12,346 nt of DNA from an uncultured Clostridium sp. (GCA_900557165.1 USRS01000080.1:1-12346); one strand, 5' to 3'; numbered from the stretch's first letter, positions 1 to 7,952 are shown. The notes: generated by a model from the letters alone, not told the origin. Made by a program: numbers and translations.

Positions 1-51
1 GGATGAGTATGCGATTCCGAGGTATACACCGAAAGGCGGAATAGAAGCCTG

Positions 52-105
52 TATGTCTTTTTGGCATTGTAAAAGTAATTACATTTACAATGCCAAAAAG
101 ACATA
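52..105. repeat. 22-bp perfect inverted repeat (hairpin)
   Basis: Positions 52-73 are the exact reverse complement of 84-105, with a 10-base loop at 74-83 that itself contains GTAATTAC. A 22-bp stem without mismatch is far beyond chance. There is no T-tract after either arm, so a classical intrinsic terminator is doubtful; it may be a bidirectional transcription barrier or a dispersed palindromic element. It lies 21 bases upstream of the -35 box of the antitoxin promoter. The bases before it (2-106) can be read as the C-terminal 34 codons of a plus-strand gene ending TAG at 104-106, but I recognise nothing in that peptide and do not call it as a gene. Confidence 0.85.
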
Positions 106-126
106 GAAAATATTTTGTAATAGGGC

Positions 127-155
127 TTGTAATTACAACTTAAATATGCTAAAAT
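127..155 (+). promoter_or_regulatory. sigma-A promoter of the antitoxin fragment, with palindrome over the -35
   Basis: A -35 box TTGTAA (127-132) and a -10 box TAAAAT (150-155) are separated by 17 bases, with an extended -10 TGC at 147-149. The -35 box is half of a perfect 12-base palindrome TTGTAATTACAA (127-138). Phd/YefM antitoxins commonly repress their own promoter by binding palindromes, so this is a plausible operator; that role is inference. Confidence 0.6.
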
Positions 156-193
156 ATGAAGTGTAAGACTATATGGAAATGGAGGAGCTGCAG

Positions 194-346
194 TTGAGCG
201 AAATGAAAAGAAAAACGCCTATGGAACATTTGAATATTGGTGAGTTCAACCGTGGGCAATCTTCAAAATTAATCCGTAATTTAGTGGAAAAAGATAATGC
301 TGCATTTATACAAAAAAATGGGAAAAATCCTATGATATGGATTTGA
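194..346 (+). pseudogene. Phd/YefM-like antitoxin, N-terminal fragment truncated at about 325
   Basis: The reading frame runs from TTG 194 to TGA 344-346 (50 codons). TTG 194 is preferred over ATG 203 because GGAGGAG at 181-187 lies six bases before it. Residues about 15-45 contain IGEFNRGQSSKLI and later AAFIQKNGK, the start of the Phd/YefM antitoxin fold, in which a short helix-strand N-terminus binds DNA and normally continues into a 'KNGKPxAVLIS..Y' strand. Here the similarity stops straight after KNGK and the frame ends six codons later, so the dimerisation and toxin-binding parts are missing. GC content (about 35-42%) is higher than in the sequence right after the break. Neither the partner toxin nor the rest of the gene is present. 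The family call rests on motif memory only. Confidence 0.5.
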
Positions 347-1899
347 AAAATGCAAAAGTAGCAGTTTTAAGTGATAGTGGAAAAGCAGGCGAAGAATTTA
401 AAAACTTTGTAGTTGAAAAATTAAAAAAAGTTTGTAAAAATTTAAAAATATTAAATTTACCTGACATAAATAAAATTGGAGATGGAAAAAACAAAGATGT
501 AACAGATTGGCTAGAATTTGGCAAAACGAAAGAAGACTTAATAAAAGTTTTAAAATCATCTTTAGATATTTTAGATAAAAGTAAACTGCAACAAGACGAA
601 AATGGAATTTATAAAATTATAAGTAAAATAGAAAATGAAGAGATTAAAGAAAGTAAAGTATATTTAACTAATTTTAAAATTTTAGATGTTATTCTTTATA
701 GAAACAAAGATAATTATGAGCAAACTATAAAATTAAATCTTTTATCAAATCAAGGAAGAAGTGCAGTAATTAAAGCAGATGCAAATCAATGCTTTAGTGA
801 TGTGAGTGTTTTTAGAAAATATTTAGGGTTTGATTATATATTTTATGGAGATATGAATGATTTGATTAAAATTCAAGAACATATTATAAATTACTTTATA
901 AAAGATGAAATTTTAATTCACAATAAATCAGGAATTATAAATCTAGACAATGAAAATATTCTTGTAACAAATAAAGGAACGCTAAAATCAAATAATGATT
1001 TTGATATAAAACAAAGAGCGACAAATTCAATTTATAATATAGATTTTACGAATATAAATGAGTTGAATAAAATAGAAGCAAAGGAATTAAGTTATTATTT
1101 ATTTAATTTTAGTTCAAAAATAAATGTTTATAATACATTAGGCTTAGGTGTTGCAAATATGTTAAATTACTTTGCTAGAAAATCTAGTTTAAATAATTTA
1201 CCTATATTGCAAATTATAAATGAAAATGAAATTATGACAATTTTAAATCTTTTATTTAACAATACAAAGCAAGTTATAACATTAAATGAAACATCTCAAT
1301 TGGCATTAATTAAATTTTTCAATGAAACTTATCTACCTATTTTCTTAAAAGAAAGTAACAGTTTAATTATAGATAAATCTAAAATAAATTCTTTATCAAA
1401 TCATATTTATGCTGTAAATGAAGGATATGCAAATATATTAGAAGTAAACTCTACACTGAAAAAATTTAAATATAACTCATCTTTAATTTTATCTTTGGAT
1501 AAAGCAATTGAAGTTAAATCTGTAAAAAATAGATCAAACATAGTTAATTATAAAAATCATCTTGAAAACAAAGATATTATAAAATTTTTATGCTACTGCC
1601 CAAAAGGAGTAGAATATTTAAGAAGATTTTCAAAAAGCTTGTATTTATATGTTTTAAATAGTTTTGATGATGAATATTTTGAATTGGAATATTTAATTAT
1701 AAAAAACACATATAACTTTGAAGAAAAATTACAAAAAGATAATTATAAAGAAATAAATACAGCCATATATACGATGATGGGACTAAGAATTATTTATTAT
1801 ACTTTTGAAAAACTGGATATTAACATAGATAAATATTTAAATTTAGAAGAAGCTGCAGATTTAATAATAAAAAATATAAAAGAAAATGTATTAACTTAA
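337..1899 (+). CDS. Truncated primase/helicase-like protein with degenerate Toprim and P-loop motifs
   Basis: The first ATG gives 520 residues, but this is probably not the native start. In-frame codons upstream (316-336, reading KWEKSYD) continue smoothly into the protein, no ribosome site precedes 337, and the fold begins mid-domain. Residues 7-21 (KVAVLSDSGKAGEEF) resemble the metal-binding motif of a Toprim domain, and DVTDWLEFG at 54-62 matches the usual end of that domain in plasmid and phage primases. Residues about 270-410 resemble the ATPase of phage/ICE primase-helicases, with a KNRS segment (arginine-finger-like, R399). The place of Walker A (about 294-302) reads INENEIMTI, with no GK[ST], and the Toprim DxD reads DSG. 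Both active sites therefore look lost, suggesting a decayed or repurposed mobile-element protein. GC falls to 13% in places (421-480), well below the sel genes. There is no clear link to the downstream selenium genes. Confidence 0.5.
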   Translation: MDLKNAKVAVLSDSGKAGEEFKNFVVEKLKKVCKNLKILNLPDINKIGDGKNKDVTDWLEFGKTKEDLIKVLKSSLDILDKSKLQQDENGIYKIISKIENEEIKESKVYLTNFKILDVILYRNKDNYEQTIKLNLLSNQGRSAVIKADANQCFSDVSVFRKYLGFDYIFYGDMNDLIKIQEHIINYFIKDEILIHNKSGIINLDNENILVTNKGTLKSNNDFDIKQRATNSIYNIDFTNINELNKIEAKELSYYLFNFSSKINVYNTLGLGVANMLNYFARKSSLNNLPILQIINENEIMTILNLLFNNTKQVITLNETSQLALIKFFNETYLPIFLKESNSLIIDKSKINSLSNHIYAVNEGYANILEVNSTLKKFKYNSSLILSLDKAIEVKSVKNRSNIVNYKNHLENKDIIKFLCYCPKGVEYLRRFSKSLYLYVLNSFDDEYFELEYLIIKNTYNFEEKLQKDNYKEINTAIYTMMGLRIIYYTFEKLDINIDKYLNLEEAADLIIKNIKENVLT

Positions 1900-1909
1900 A
1901 ATTTAATTT

Positions 1910-1976
1910 TATATAAATTGTTGAAATAAAGGGTTTTTTACTTTTTTATTGAACTTATATATAAATTGTTCAATAA
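1910..1976 (+). promoter_or_regulatory. Promoter/operator region of the 85-residue gene
   Basis: A 13-base direct repeat TATATAAATTGTT occurs at 1910-1922 and 1958-1970. A 9-bp perfect inverted repeat TTATTGAAC/GTTCAATAA (1946-1954 and 1968-1976) encloses a possible -10 TATAAA (1960-1965), whose best -35 is TTTACT (1937-1942) at 17 bases. The right arm abuts the AAGGAGGAG ribosome site, so the repeat could act as a protein operator or as an RNA hairpin next to the ribosome site. In such AT-rich DNA the promoter boxes are only moderately convincing. Confidence 0.4.
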
Positions 1977-1988
1977 GGAGGAGTAGAA

Positions 1989-2246
1989 ATGAAATGTATA
2001 ATTAGTTTTAAAGAACTTTATGGTAAGGAACTTGCAACTTATGAAGTAGAAGGTAAACACTCAGGTGATGTGTTACAAAACATGGAAAATAAACTTTGTA
2101 ATGAAATTGCTCCATACAATACTTATTCATTAAAAAACTGCAAAAATATTGACAAGAAGGCAACTAAAAAAACTCTTCATTTTAAAGATGGTGACAATGT
2201 TTTAAGTTATGTTATGGAAATAAAACAATCTGATTATAAATCATAA
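1989..2246 (+). CDS. Small protein of unknown function (85 aa)
   Basis: ATG 1989 follows a near-ideal AAGGAGGAG ribosome site (1975-1983), and the gene is closed by a strong terminator at 2274-2304, so this small single-gene unit is very probably real. The protein has no signal peptide or membrane segment. It is Lys-rich, with charged stretches, three Cys (positions 3, 37 and 50) and a final segment (about 65-80) of strand-like character. I do not recognise a family. It sits between the decayed primase-like gene and selD with its own regulatory repeats, so it may be cargo of the same mobile remnant or an independent stress or regulatory gene; nothing links it to selenium. Confidence 0.7.
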   Translation: MKCIISFKELYGKELATYEVEGKHSGDVLQNMENKLCNEIAPYNTYSLKNCKNIDKKATKKTLHFKDGDNVLSYVMEIKQSDYKS

Positions 2247-2273
2247 AATATATAGAATTAAAAAAGTTATAGT

Positions 2274-2304
2274 AAGGGACTGATTGAAATATCAGTCTCT
2301 TTTT
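2274..2304 (+). terminator. Intrinsic terminator after the 85-aa gene
   Basis: An 11-bp stem (2274-2284 with 2291-2301, one G-U pair) closes on a 6-base loop TGAAAT, and its 3' arm runs into a T-tract (2300-2304). It isolates the upstream unit from the selD operon. Confidence 0.9.
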
Positions 2305-2546
2305 GTATAACAATTAGCTTATGCTATTAGTGATAGAATTTAAAAACAAAATAATAAATTTTTCTCTTATTACAAAATTATATTATGCAACAAAACTTTT
2401 CTGATGAAAAAGAGAACATAATCGGATAAAAGTTATATTAAGGTGTGCAAAGAGAATGATTTGTTATAAAATAATTCTATAAGTAAAATTAACTAAAGTA
2501 ATGTAAATAGATATAAAAGATACTATGAAAGAAAAGAGAAGGAAAA
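2305..2546 (+). promoter_or_regulatory. selD upstream region with sigma-A promoter
   Basis: This 240-base gap between terminator and selD holds a good promoter: -35 TTGTTA (2461-2466), 17-base spacer, -10 TAAAAT (2484-2489), giving a leader of about 50 bases. A dyad CTAT-N5-ATAG at 2324-2336 has the length of a LysR-type box (T-N11-A core with dyad) but is only weak support for a LysR site. I see no tRNA, riboswitch or credible open frame in the rest. The selD ribosome site is GAAGGA at 2538-2543. Confidence 0.55.
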
Positions 2547-3596
2547 ATGATGACTGAAGATATAAAATTAACTCATATGACAAAAACTGCTGGTTGAGCC
2601 GCAAAAATAGGTCCTGGGACCCTTGCTCAAGTTTTGGGCAATTTACCAAAGTTTCATGATGAAAATCTATTAGTGGGAGTTGAAACAAGTGATGATGCTG
2701 CAATTTATAAAGTAAGTGATGACTTAGCATTAATTCAAACATTAGATTTTTTCACACCTATTGTAGATGACCCATATTTATTTGGACAAATAGCAGCGGC
2801 AAACTCTTTAAGTGATGTGTATGCCATGGGAGGAGAACCTAAAACAGCTTTAAATATAGTGGGATTTCCAAATTGTTTAGACCCTAAAATTCTTGGAAGA
2901 ATATTAGAAGGTGGTGCATCAAAAGTTTTAGAAGCAGGTGCAATACTTGCAGGAGGTCATTCTATACAAGATGATGAACCAAAGTACGGACTTAGTGTTA
3001 CAGGTTTTGTAAATCCTAATAAAATATTTAAAAATTATGGTTCAAAACCAGGAGATATAATCATACTTACAAAACAAATAGGAAGTGGGCTTATAAATAC
3101 TGCAATAAAAGCTGAAATGGCTGAAAAATCTCAAATAGATGAAGTTGTAACAGTAATGACTTCCTTAAATAAAAAAGCAAAAGAAGTTATTGAAAACTAT
3201 GATATAAGTGCGTGTACAGATATAACAGGATTTGGACTAATAGGTCATGCCATGGAAATGGCATCTAGCTCTCAAGTTACTTTCGAAATAGATGTACATA
3301 AAGTTCCATATATAGATGGTGCATTATATATGGCTAAAATGGGATTAGTACCAGCTGGAACATATAACAATAAAAATTATATTGAAAATGATGTATATAG
3401 TGAAAATATACAAGAGTATTTTATAGATGCTCTGTATGATCCTCAAACTTCAGGAGGACTTTTAATTACATTACCAGAAAGTAAAGTTGAAAATATTATG
3501 AAAGACTTTACAAATAAAAATATGGAGACTAAAGTAGCTGTAATAGGCAAAGTAATTGAAAAGCAAGAAAAAAGTATAATACTTAAAAATTCATAA
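2547..3596 (+). CDS. selD: Selenide, water dikinase; selenoprotein with in-frame UGA (Sec17)
   Basis: SelD uses ATP and selenide to make selenophosphate, the selenium donor for selenocysteine and selenouridine. The gene must be read through TGA at 2595-2597: ATG 2547 opens a 349-residue protein whose N-terminus contains GUAAKI. This aligns with E. coli GCGCKI, so Sec17 replaces the catalytic Cys17 and Lys20 is conserved. Read as a stop, the UGA would leave only a start at TTG 2634 and remove the active site. Further AIRS-family features are SDDAAIYK with an acidic metal site, LADVYAMGG-type NSLSDVYAMGGEP, GGHSIQDDEPKYG, TGFGLIGHAMEMA, and DPQTSGGLL near the C-terminus. Length is normal. ATG 2550 is an alternative start with better spacing from the ribosome site, making the residue Sec16. 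It is the first gene of the sel operon, 60 bases before selA. Because SelD makes the precursor of its own Sec, its synthesis depends on the pathway it feeds. Confidence 0.95.
2594..2630 (+). promoter_or_regulatory. bSECIS-like hairpin of selD
   Basis: Directly at the UGA, TTGAGC (2594-2599) pairs perfectly with GCTCAA (2625-2630). An upper stem GGTC/GACC (2610-2613 with 2618-2621) carries a CTGG loop (2614-2617) with exposed G residues about 18 bases after the UGA. Bacterial SECIS elements typically place a small apical loop with G/GU within roughly 16-37 bases of the UGA, where the SelB C-terminal winged helices bind it. The hairpin lies within coding sequence, as usual in bacteria. Confidence 0.75.
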
Positions 3597-3656
3597 AATA
3601 ATGGGGAATAGTGTTTTATGGAATTTTTATAAAGCCTTAAAAAAGAGGGAGAAAAT

Positions 3657-5054
3657 ATGAATAAAAATATATTATATAGAAATATTCCAAAAGTTGATGT
3701 GCTTTTAGAAAATCCTCAAATTGTGAAATTAATAGAAAAATATCATAGAGATGTCATTGTAGATATTATAAGAGAAGAAATAAACAAATTAAGAACTTTT
3801 ATAAAAGAAAATGATGATATATCTTTAACTGAAGAAAAAACAAGTCAATTAGTTGAAAATATCACAAAAAGTACAGAAAAAATATATTCATATAATTTAA
3901 GAAAGGTTATAAATGGAAGTGGAACAATTCTTCATACGAACTTAGGAAGAGCAATTATTTCAAAAAAACATGCAAATTACTTAAGTGAAGTAGTAACGAA
4001 TTATTCAAACTTAGAGTATAACCTAGAAGAAGGAAAAAGGGGAGAGAGATATTCTCATTTTGAAAAACTAATATGCAAAATTACTGGGGCAGAAGCAGCT
4101 ATGGCAGTTAATAATAATGCAGCAGCTGTAATGCTTGTTTTATCATCTATGGCTAAAGAAAAGGAAGTTATAGTTTCTAGAGGAGAGCTAGTAGAAATTG
4201 GCGGAAAATTTAGAATACCTGATGTTATGAAAAGTTCTAATGCACACTTGGTAGAAGTGGGAACAACAAATAAAACTCATTTAGAAGACTATAGTGATGC
4301 AATAACAGAAAATACAGGAGCTCTTTTAAAGGTACATACAAGTAATTTTAAAATTCTAGGCTTTACAGAAAGTGTATCATTAGAAGAACTTTCTAAATTA
4401 TCAAAAGAAAAAGACATACCTATTATAGAAGATATAGGAAGTGGTGTTTTAATTGATCTTAGTAAATATGGACTAAAATATGAACCAACTGTGCAAGATT
4501 CCATAAAAGCTGGAGTAGATGTAGTTTCATTTTCTGGAGATAAGCTTTTAGGAGGTCCTCAAGCTGGGATTATTGTAGGAAAGAAAAAATATATTGATAA
4601 GATGAAAAAAAATCCTTTAACAAGGGCCTTTAGAATAGATAAATTTACAGCAACAGTTTTGGAAATGATTTTCCATGAATACTTAAATGAAGAAAATGCC
4701 ATAAAAAACATACCTGTACTTTCATTAATTACAAAAGACATAAAAGAAATTGAAGAAAGTGCAAAAAAATTATATGAAAAATTAAGTAATTTAAAAGATG
4801 CTGCTGATATAAAAGTGGAAGATACCTTATCACAAATAGGAGGAGGCTCTTTACCAACTGAGAAGATAAAAAGTAAATGTATAAGTATAGTGCCTAAAAA
4901 TATCTCCACAACAAGTTTAGAAGAACAACTAAGATTAAATGAAAATCCTGTAGTAGCAAGAATATCAGATGATAAATTAATAATAGATATGAGATGTATA
5001 TTAGAAGATGAAATTGAAATATTAGCTGAAAAAATTATAAATATTTTAAAATAA
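3657..5054 (+). CDS. selA: L-seryl-tRNA(Sec) selenium transferase
   Basis: SelA is a pyridoxal-phosphate enzyme, decameric in the best-studied bacteria, that converts Ser-tRNA(Sec) to Sec-tRNA(Sec) using selenophosphate. At 465 residues the length is normal. The N-terminal tRNA-binding part (about 1-80) is followed by the hallmark RKVINGSGTILHTNLGRA (about 82-99). The PLP domain contains NNNAAAVML, the Asp of IIEDIGSGVL, and the PLP lysine K296 in SFSGDKLLGGPQAG, matching E. coli K295. The C-terminal GGGSLPTE and a final small domain are present. ATG 3657 has GAGGGAG at 3645-3651. It lies between selD and selB, 33 bases before selB, consistent with one transcript. Confidence 0.97.
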   Translation: MNKNILYRNIPKVDVLLENPQIVKLIEKYHRDVIVDIIREEINKLRTFIKENDDISLTEEKTSQLVENITKSTEKIYSYNLRKVINGSGTILHTNLGRAIISKKHANYLSEVVTNYSNLEYNLEEGKRGERYSHFEKLICKITGAEAAMAVNNNAAAVMLVLSSMAKEKEVIVSRGELVEIGGKFRIPDVMKSSNAHLVEVGTTNKTHLEDYSDAITENTGALLKVHTSNFKILGFTESVSLEELSKLSKEKDIPIIEDIGSGVLIDLSKYGLKYEPTVQDSIKAGVDVVSFSGDKLLGGPQAGIIVGKKKYIDKMKKNPLTRAFRIDKFTATVLEMIFHEYLNEENAIKNIPVLSLITKDIKEIEESAKKLYEKLSNLKDAADIKVEDTLSQIGGGSLPTEKIKSKCISIVPKNISTTSLEEQLRLNENPVVARISDDKLIIDMRCILEDEIEILAEKIINILK

Positions 5055-5087
5055 ATTTCAGCAAATAAGCAATGAGGGAGTCATAAG

Positions 5088-6995
5088 ATGAAAAATATTA
5101 TAATAGGAACAGCAGGGCATATAGATCATGGAAAAACTGCTTTGATTAAAGCGTTGACGGGAAAAGAAACAGATAGATGGGAAGAAGAAAAAAGAAGGGG
5201 AATTACTATTGATTTAGGTTTTACTTATTTTGATTTGCCTTCAGGTGATAGGGCAGGCATAATAGATGTTCCAGGTCATGAAAAATTTATAAATAATATG
5301 TTAGCTGGAGTTATTGGTATGGATTTGGTGATGCTTGTTGTGGCAGCAGATGAAGGAATGATGCCTCAAACACGTGAACATGTAGATATAATGACACAGC
5401 TTGGCATAGAAAAAACTATTGTAGTTTTAAATAAATGTGACTTAGTTGATGATGAATGGAAGGACCTTGTTAAAGAAGAAATAAAAGAAGAACTAAAAGG
5501 TTCAGCTTTTGAAAATGCCAATATTGTGGAAGTATCAGCAATAACTGGTGAAGGCATTGACGACTTAATAAAAGAAATAGTTCATATGACAAAAGATGAA
5601 GTTGTGACAAAAGATATAAATACAATATCAAGACTTCCCATAGATAGATGTTTTAGTATATCAGGGTTTGGAACAATAATAACAGGAACCTTAATATCAG
5701 GAAGTATAAAAAAAGATGATGAACTAGAATTATATCCAACAAATAAACGCGCTAAAATAAGAAGTATCCAAGTACATGGTAAAGATGTAAAAGAATGTTT
5801 TGCGGGTCAAAGAAGTGCCATAAATATTTCAAATCTTAGAAAAGATGAAATTAAAAGAGGATATGTTTTAGCACCACCTAATTCTTTAGAAAATACAATG
5901 ATGCTTGATGTAAAATTAAATATATTAGAATCAAGCAATAGAATTTTGCAAAATAGATGTAGATTACATTTATTTAGTGGAACAAGTGAAGTTTTATGTA
6001 GGGCTGTTTTACTTGATGTGGAAGAAGTGGGACCAGGAGAGAGTTGTTATGTCCAATTAAGACTGGAAGAAAAAGTTGCTTTTAAAAGAGGTGACAAATT
6101 TATAGTTAGATTTTATTCACCACTAGAAACTATCGGTGGAGGAGTAATACTAGATGCAAATCCTACAAAAAAAACTCCTTTTAATGAAGAACAATTGGAG
6201 GAAATTAAAAGAAAAGAAGAAGGCTCTCATACAGATATAATTGAGTTACTTATAAAGAAACATCCAGAAATGATAACAATAAAAGAAATATCAAAACTTA
6301 CAGGATTATCTTTAGAAGAAGTAAATGAAAGTATAGATGAATTAAAAGATAACAATTTAATTTATACATATGAAATGAAAAAAGATGTTTATATATATCA
6401 TAGTAGTGAAGAAATGAGATTAAAAAGGGAAACACTAGATTTACTAAAAACTTTCCATAAAGAAAACCCATATAAATTTGGTATGGGAAAATCACTGCTA
6501 AAAACAAAATTATATCCACAAATAAAACAAAATGTTTTTGATCAGATAATATATAAATTTATCTGTGAAAATGAAATAAAAAAATACAAAGAGTACTTAA
6601 GTTTAAGTAATTTTGAAATAAATGAAGATAATACTTTCCAAAGCGTGAAGAAAGTTTTAACAAATACATATAAAAAAGCAATGTATGATTTTGTAAGACT
6701 AAGTGAAATAAATTTTGCACAAGAAGAAAATACGGTAAGAGATATACTAAATGTTTTAATAGACAAAGAAATAATAGTGAAAATAAATGATGAAATGTAT
6801 ACATTAAAATCATTGATGGATGATGTAGAAAAAATAGTAGTAAAAAAACTACAAGAAGACAATTTAATAACTATTAGTGAGCTTAGAGATGCCCTAAATA
6901 CATCACGAAAGAGTGCCAAACCAATGCTTGAATATTTTGATAACAAAAAAATAACAAGAAAAAACGGTACAGAAAGTGAAAGGGTGGGATACTAA
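5088..6995 (+). CDS. selB: Selenocysteine-specific translation elongation factor
   Basis: SelB is the EF-Tu-like GTPase that brings Sec-tRNA(Sec) to the ribosome at UGA codons followed by a SECIS hairpin. The G domain is complete: G1 GHIDHGKT (10-17), switch I RRGITIDLGF (36-45), G3 DVPGHE (60-65), G4 NKCD (115-118) and G5 SAITGEG (150-156). Beta-barrel domains 2 and 3 follow (about 175-345, with FSISGFGTIITGTL and ETIGGGVILD). Residues about 370-635 form the winged-helix C-terminal extension that binds SECIS RNA, ending KKITRKNGTESERVGY, a usual SelB ending. The length (635) is normal. The start has GAGGGAG at 5074-5080. The stop TAA (6993-6995) is one base from the ATG of the LysR gene, pointing to co-transcription and probable translational coupling. 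Confidence 0.97.
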   Translation: MKNIIIGTAGHIDHGKTALIKALTGKETDRWEEEKRRGITIDLGFTYFDLPSGDRAGIIDVPGHEKFINNMLAGVIGMDLVMLVVAADEGMMPQTREHVDIMTQLGIEKTIVVLNKCDLVDDEWKDLVKEEIKEELKGSAFENANIVEVSAITGEGIDDLIKEIVHMTKDEVVTKDINTISRLPIDRCFSISGFGTIITGTLISGSIKKDDELELYPTNKRAKIRSIQVHGKDVKECFAGQRSAINISNLRKDEIKRGYVLAPPNSLENTMMLDVKLNILESSNRILQNRCRLHLFSGTSEVLCRAVLLDVEEVGPGESCYVQLRLEEKVAFKRGDKFIVRFYSPLETIGGGVILDANPTKKTPFNEEQLEEIKRKEEGSHTDIIELLIKKHPEMITIKEISKLTGLSLEEVNESIDELKDNNLIYTYEMKKDVYIYHSSEEMRLKRETLDLLKTFHKENPYKFGMGKSLLKTKLYPQIKQNVFDQIIYKFICENEIKKYKEYLSLSNFEINEDNTFQSVKKVLTNTYKKAMYDFVRLSEINFAQEENTVRDILNVLIDKEIIVKINDEMYTLKSLMDDVEKIVVKKLQEDNLITISELRDALNTSRKSAKPMLEYFDNKKITRKNGTESERVGY

Positions 6996-6996
6996 G

Positions 6997-7935
6997 ATGA
7001 ATTTAAAACAGTTAGAATCATTTGTATTAATTATAGAAAGTAGAAGTTTTTCACAAGCAGCACAAAAATTATATTTAACTCAGCCAACAATTTCATCACA
7101 TATATCTTTATTAGAAAAAGAGTTGAATTCTCAACTGCTTATAAGAACTACTAAGGATGTATATCCAACAGGAGATGGCAAAAAATTATATACGTATGCA
7201 AAACAAATTTTGAGACTTCAAAAATCAATTTTAGAAGAATTTCATGTTAATGGAGAGGAAGATAATCTATTAATTATAGGAGCATCAAGTATTCCAGAAC
7301 AATATATACTTCCAGAAATTTTACCAAAATATATAAGAAAAAATAAAACTGAGTTTAAAATAGAACCAGGAGACTCAGGCAAAGTTATAGACAAAATAAT
7401 AAATAAAGAAGTAGAATTAGGTTTAGTTGGAACAAAAACAGAAAATTCATACTTAATATTTGAACCTTTTTATAAAGATAAGCTTGTTTTGATAACACCA
7501 ATAAGTAAAAAATATTTAAAAATGAAAGAAGACGGTTTTCATATAAAAGATTTGTTAAAAGAACCAATCATTATGAGAGAAGAAGGTTCAGGAACAAGAA
7601 AAGAAATAAAAGAATTTTTAAAATCTCAAAAATTAGGAATAAGTGATTTAAATATAATAGCAATATTAAATTCTACAGAAGCGATAAAAAGATCAGTACA
7701 AAATAAGATGGGTATATCTATAATGTCGAATTTGGCAGTACAAGATTTTGCAAAAGATAATAAAGTTTTAGTATTTGATTTTGAAGAAGGAAATATGTAC
7801 AGAAATTTATATATAGTAAGAAATAAAGATATGTATATGCCAAAATGTGCTCTTAAATTTATAAAATTTATGAAAGATTTTTTTGAAAAAGAATCTTCGA
7901 ATGTAGAATATGAACTAGCTCATAATGGAAATTAA
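6997..7935 (+). CDS. LysR-family regulator of the selenium cluster
   Basis: The ATG at 6997 (MNLKQLESF) is chosen over an upstream GTG at 6976 because it is the standard LysR opening and follows AGGGTGGG within selB, giving 312 residues. The winged helix-turn-helix covers about 1-60, with RSFSQAAQKLYLTQPTISSHISLLEKEL, followed by a linker helix. The effector domain (about 90-300) has the CysB/CysL-like motif GASSIPEQYILPEILPKY (about 91-108) and REEGSGTRKEIKEF in the ligand cleft. It sits inside the sel operon and just upstream of the desulfurase-like gene, and NCBI recognises a selenium-metabolism-associated LysR subfamily in such loci. A role as a selenium- or sulfur-responsive activator of this cluster is therefore the leading hypothesis. 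The ligand and binding sites cannot be read from the sequence. Confidence 0.88.
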   Translation: MNLKQLESFVLIIESRSFSQAAQKLYLTQPTISSHISLLEKELNSQLLIRTTKDVYPTGDGKKLYTYAKQILRLQKSILEEFHVNGEEDNLLIIGASSIPEQYILPEILPKYIRKNKTEFKIEPGDSGKVIDKIINKEVELGLVGTKTENSYLIFEPFYKDKLVLITPISKKYLKMKEDGFHIKDLLKEPIIMREEGSGTRKEIKEFLKSQKLGISDLNIIAILNSTEAIKRSVQNKMGISIMSNLAVQDFAKDNKVLVFDFEEGNMYRNLYIVRNKDMYMPKCALKFIKFMKDFFEKESSNVEYELAHNGN

Positions 7936-7952
7936 AAGAAAGAAGTGATAAT

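Noticed and set aside
2390..2435. Weak hairpin with ACTTTT/AAAAGT arms upstream of selD
   Set aside because: Short A/T-only arms are expected by chance at this base composition.
2464..2742. Minus-strand frame of 92 aa over the selD start
   Set aside because: Low-complexity Leu/Phe-rich translation antisense to selD, with no ribosome site or family resemblance.
2634..3596. selD starting at TTG 2634 (320 aa)
   Set aside because: This start only appears because UGA 2595-2597 is read as stop; the conserved N-terminus and a ribosome site lie upstream at 2538-2550.
6542..6946. Minus-strand frame of 134 aa within selB
   Set aside because: Antisense to a complete selB; Ser/Phe/Leu-rich composition is the usual shadow of AT-rich coding DNA.
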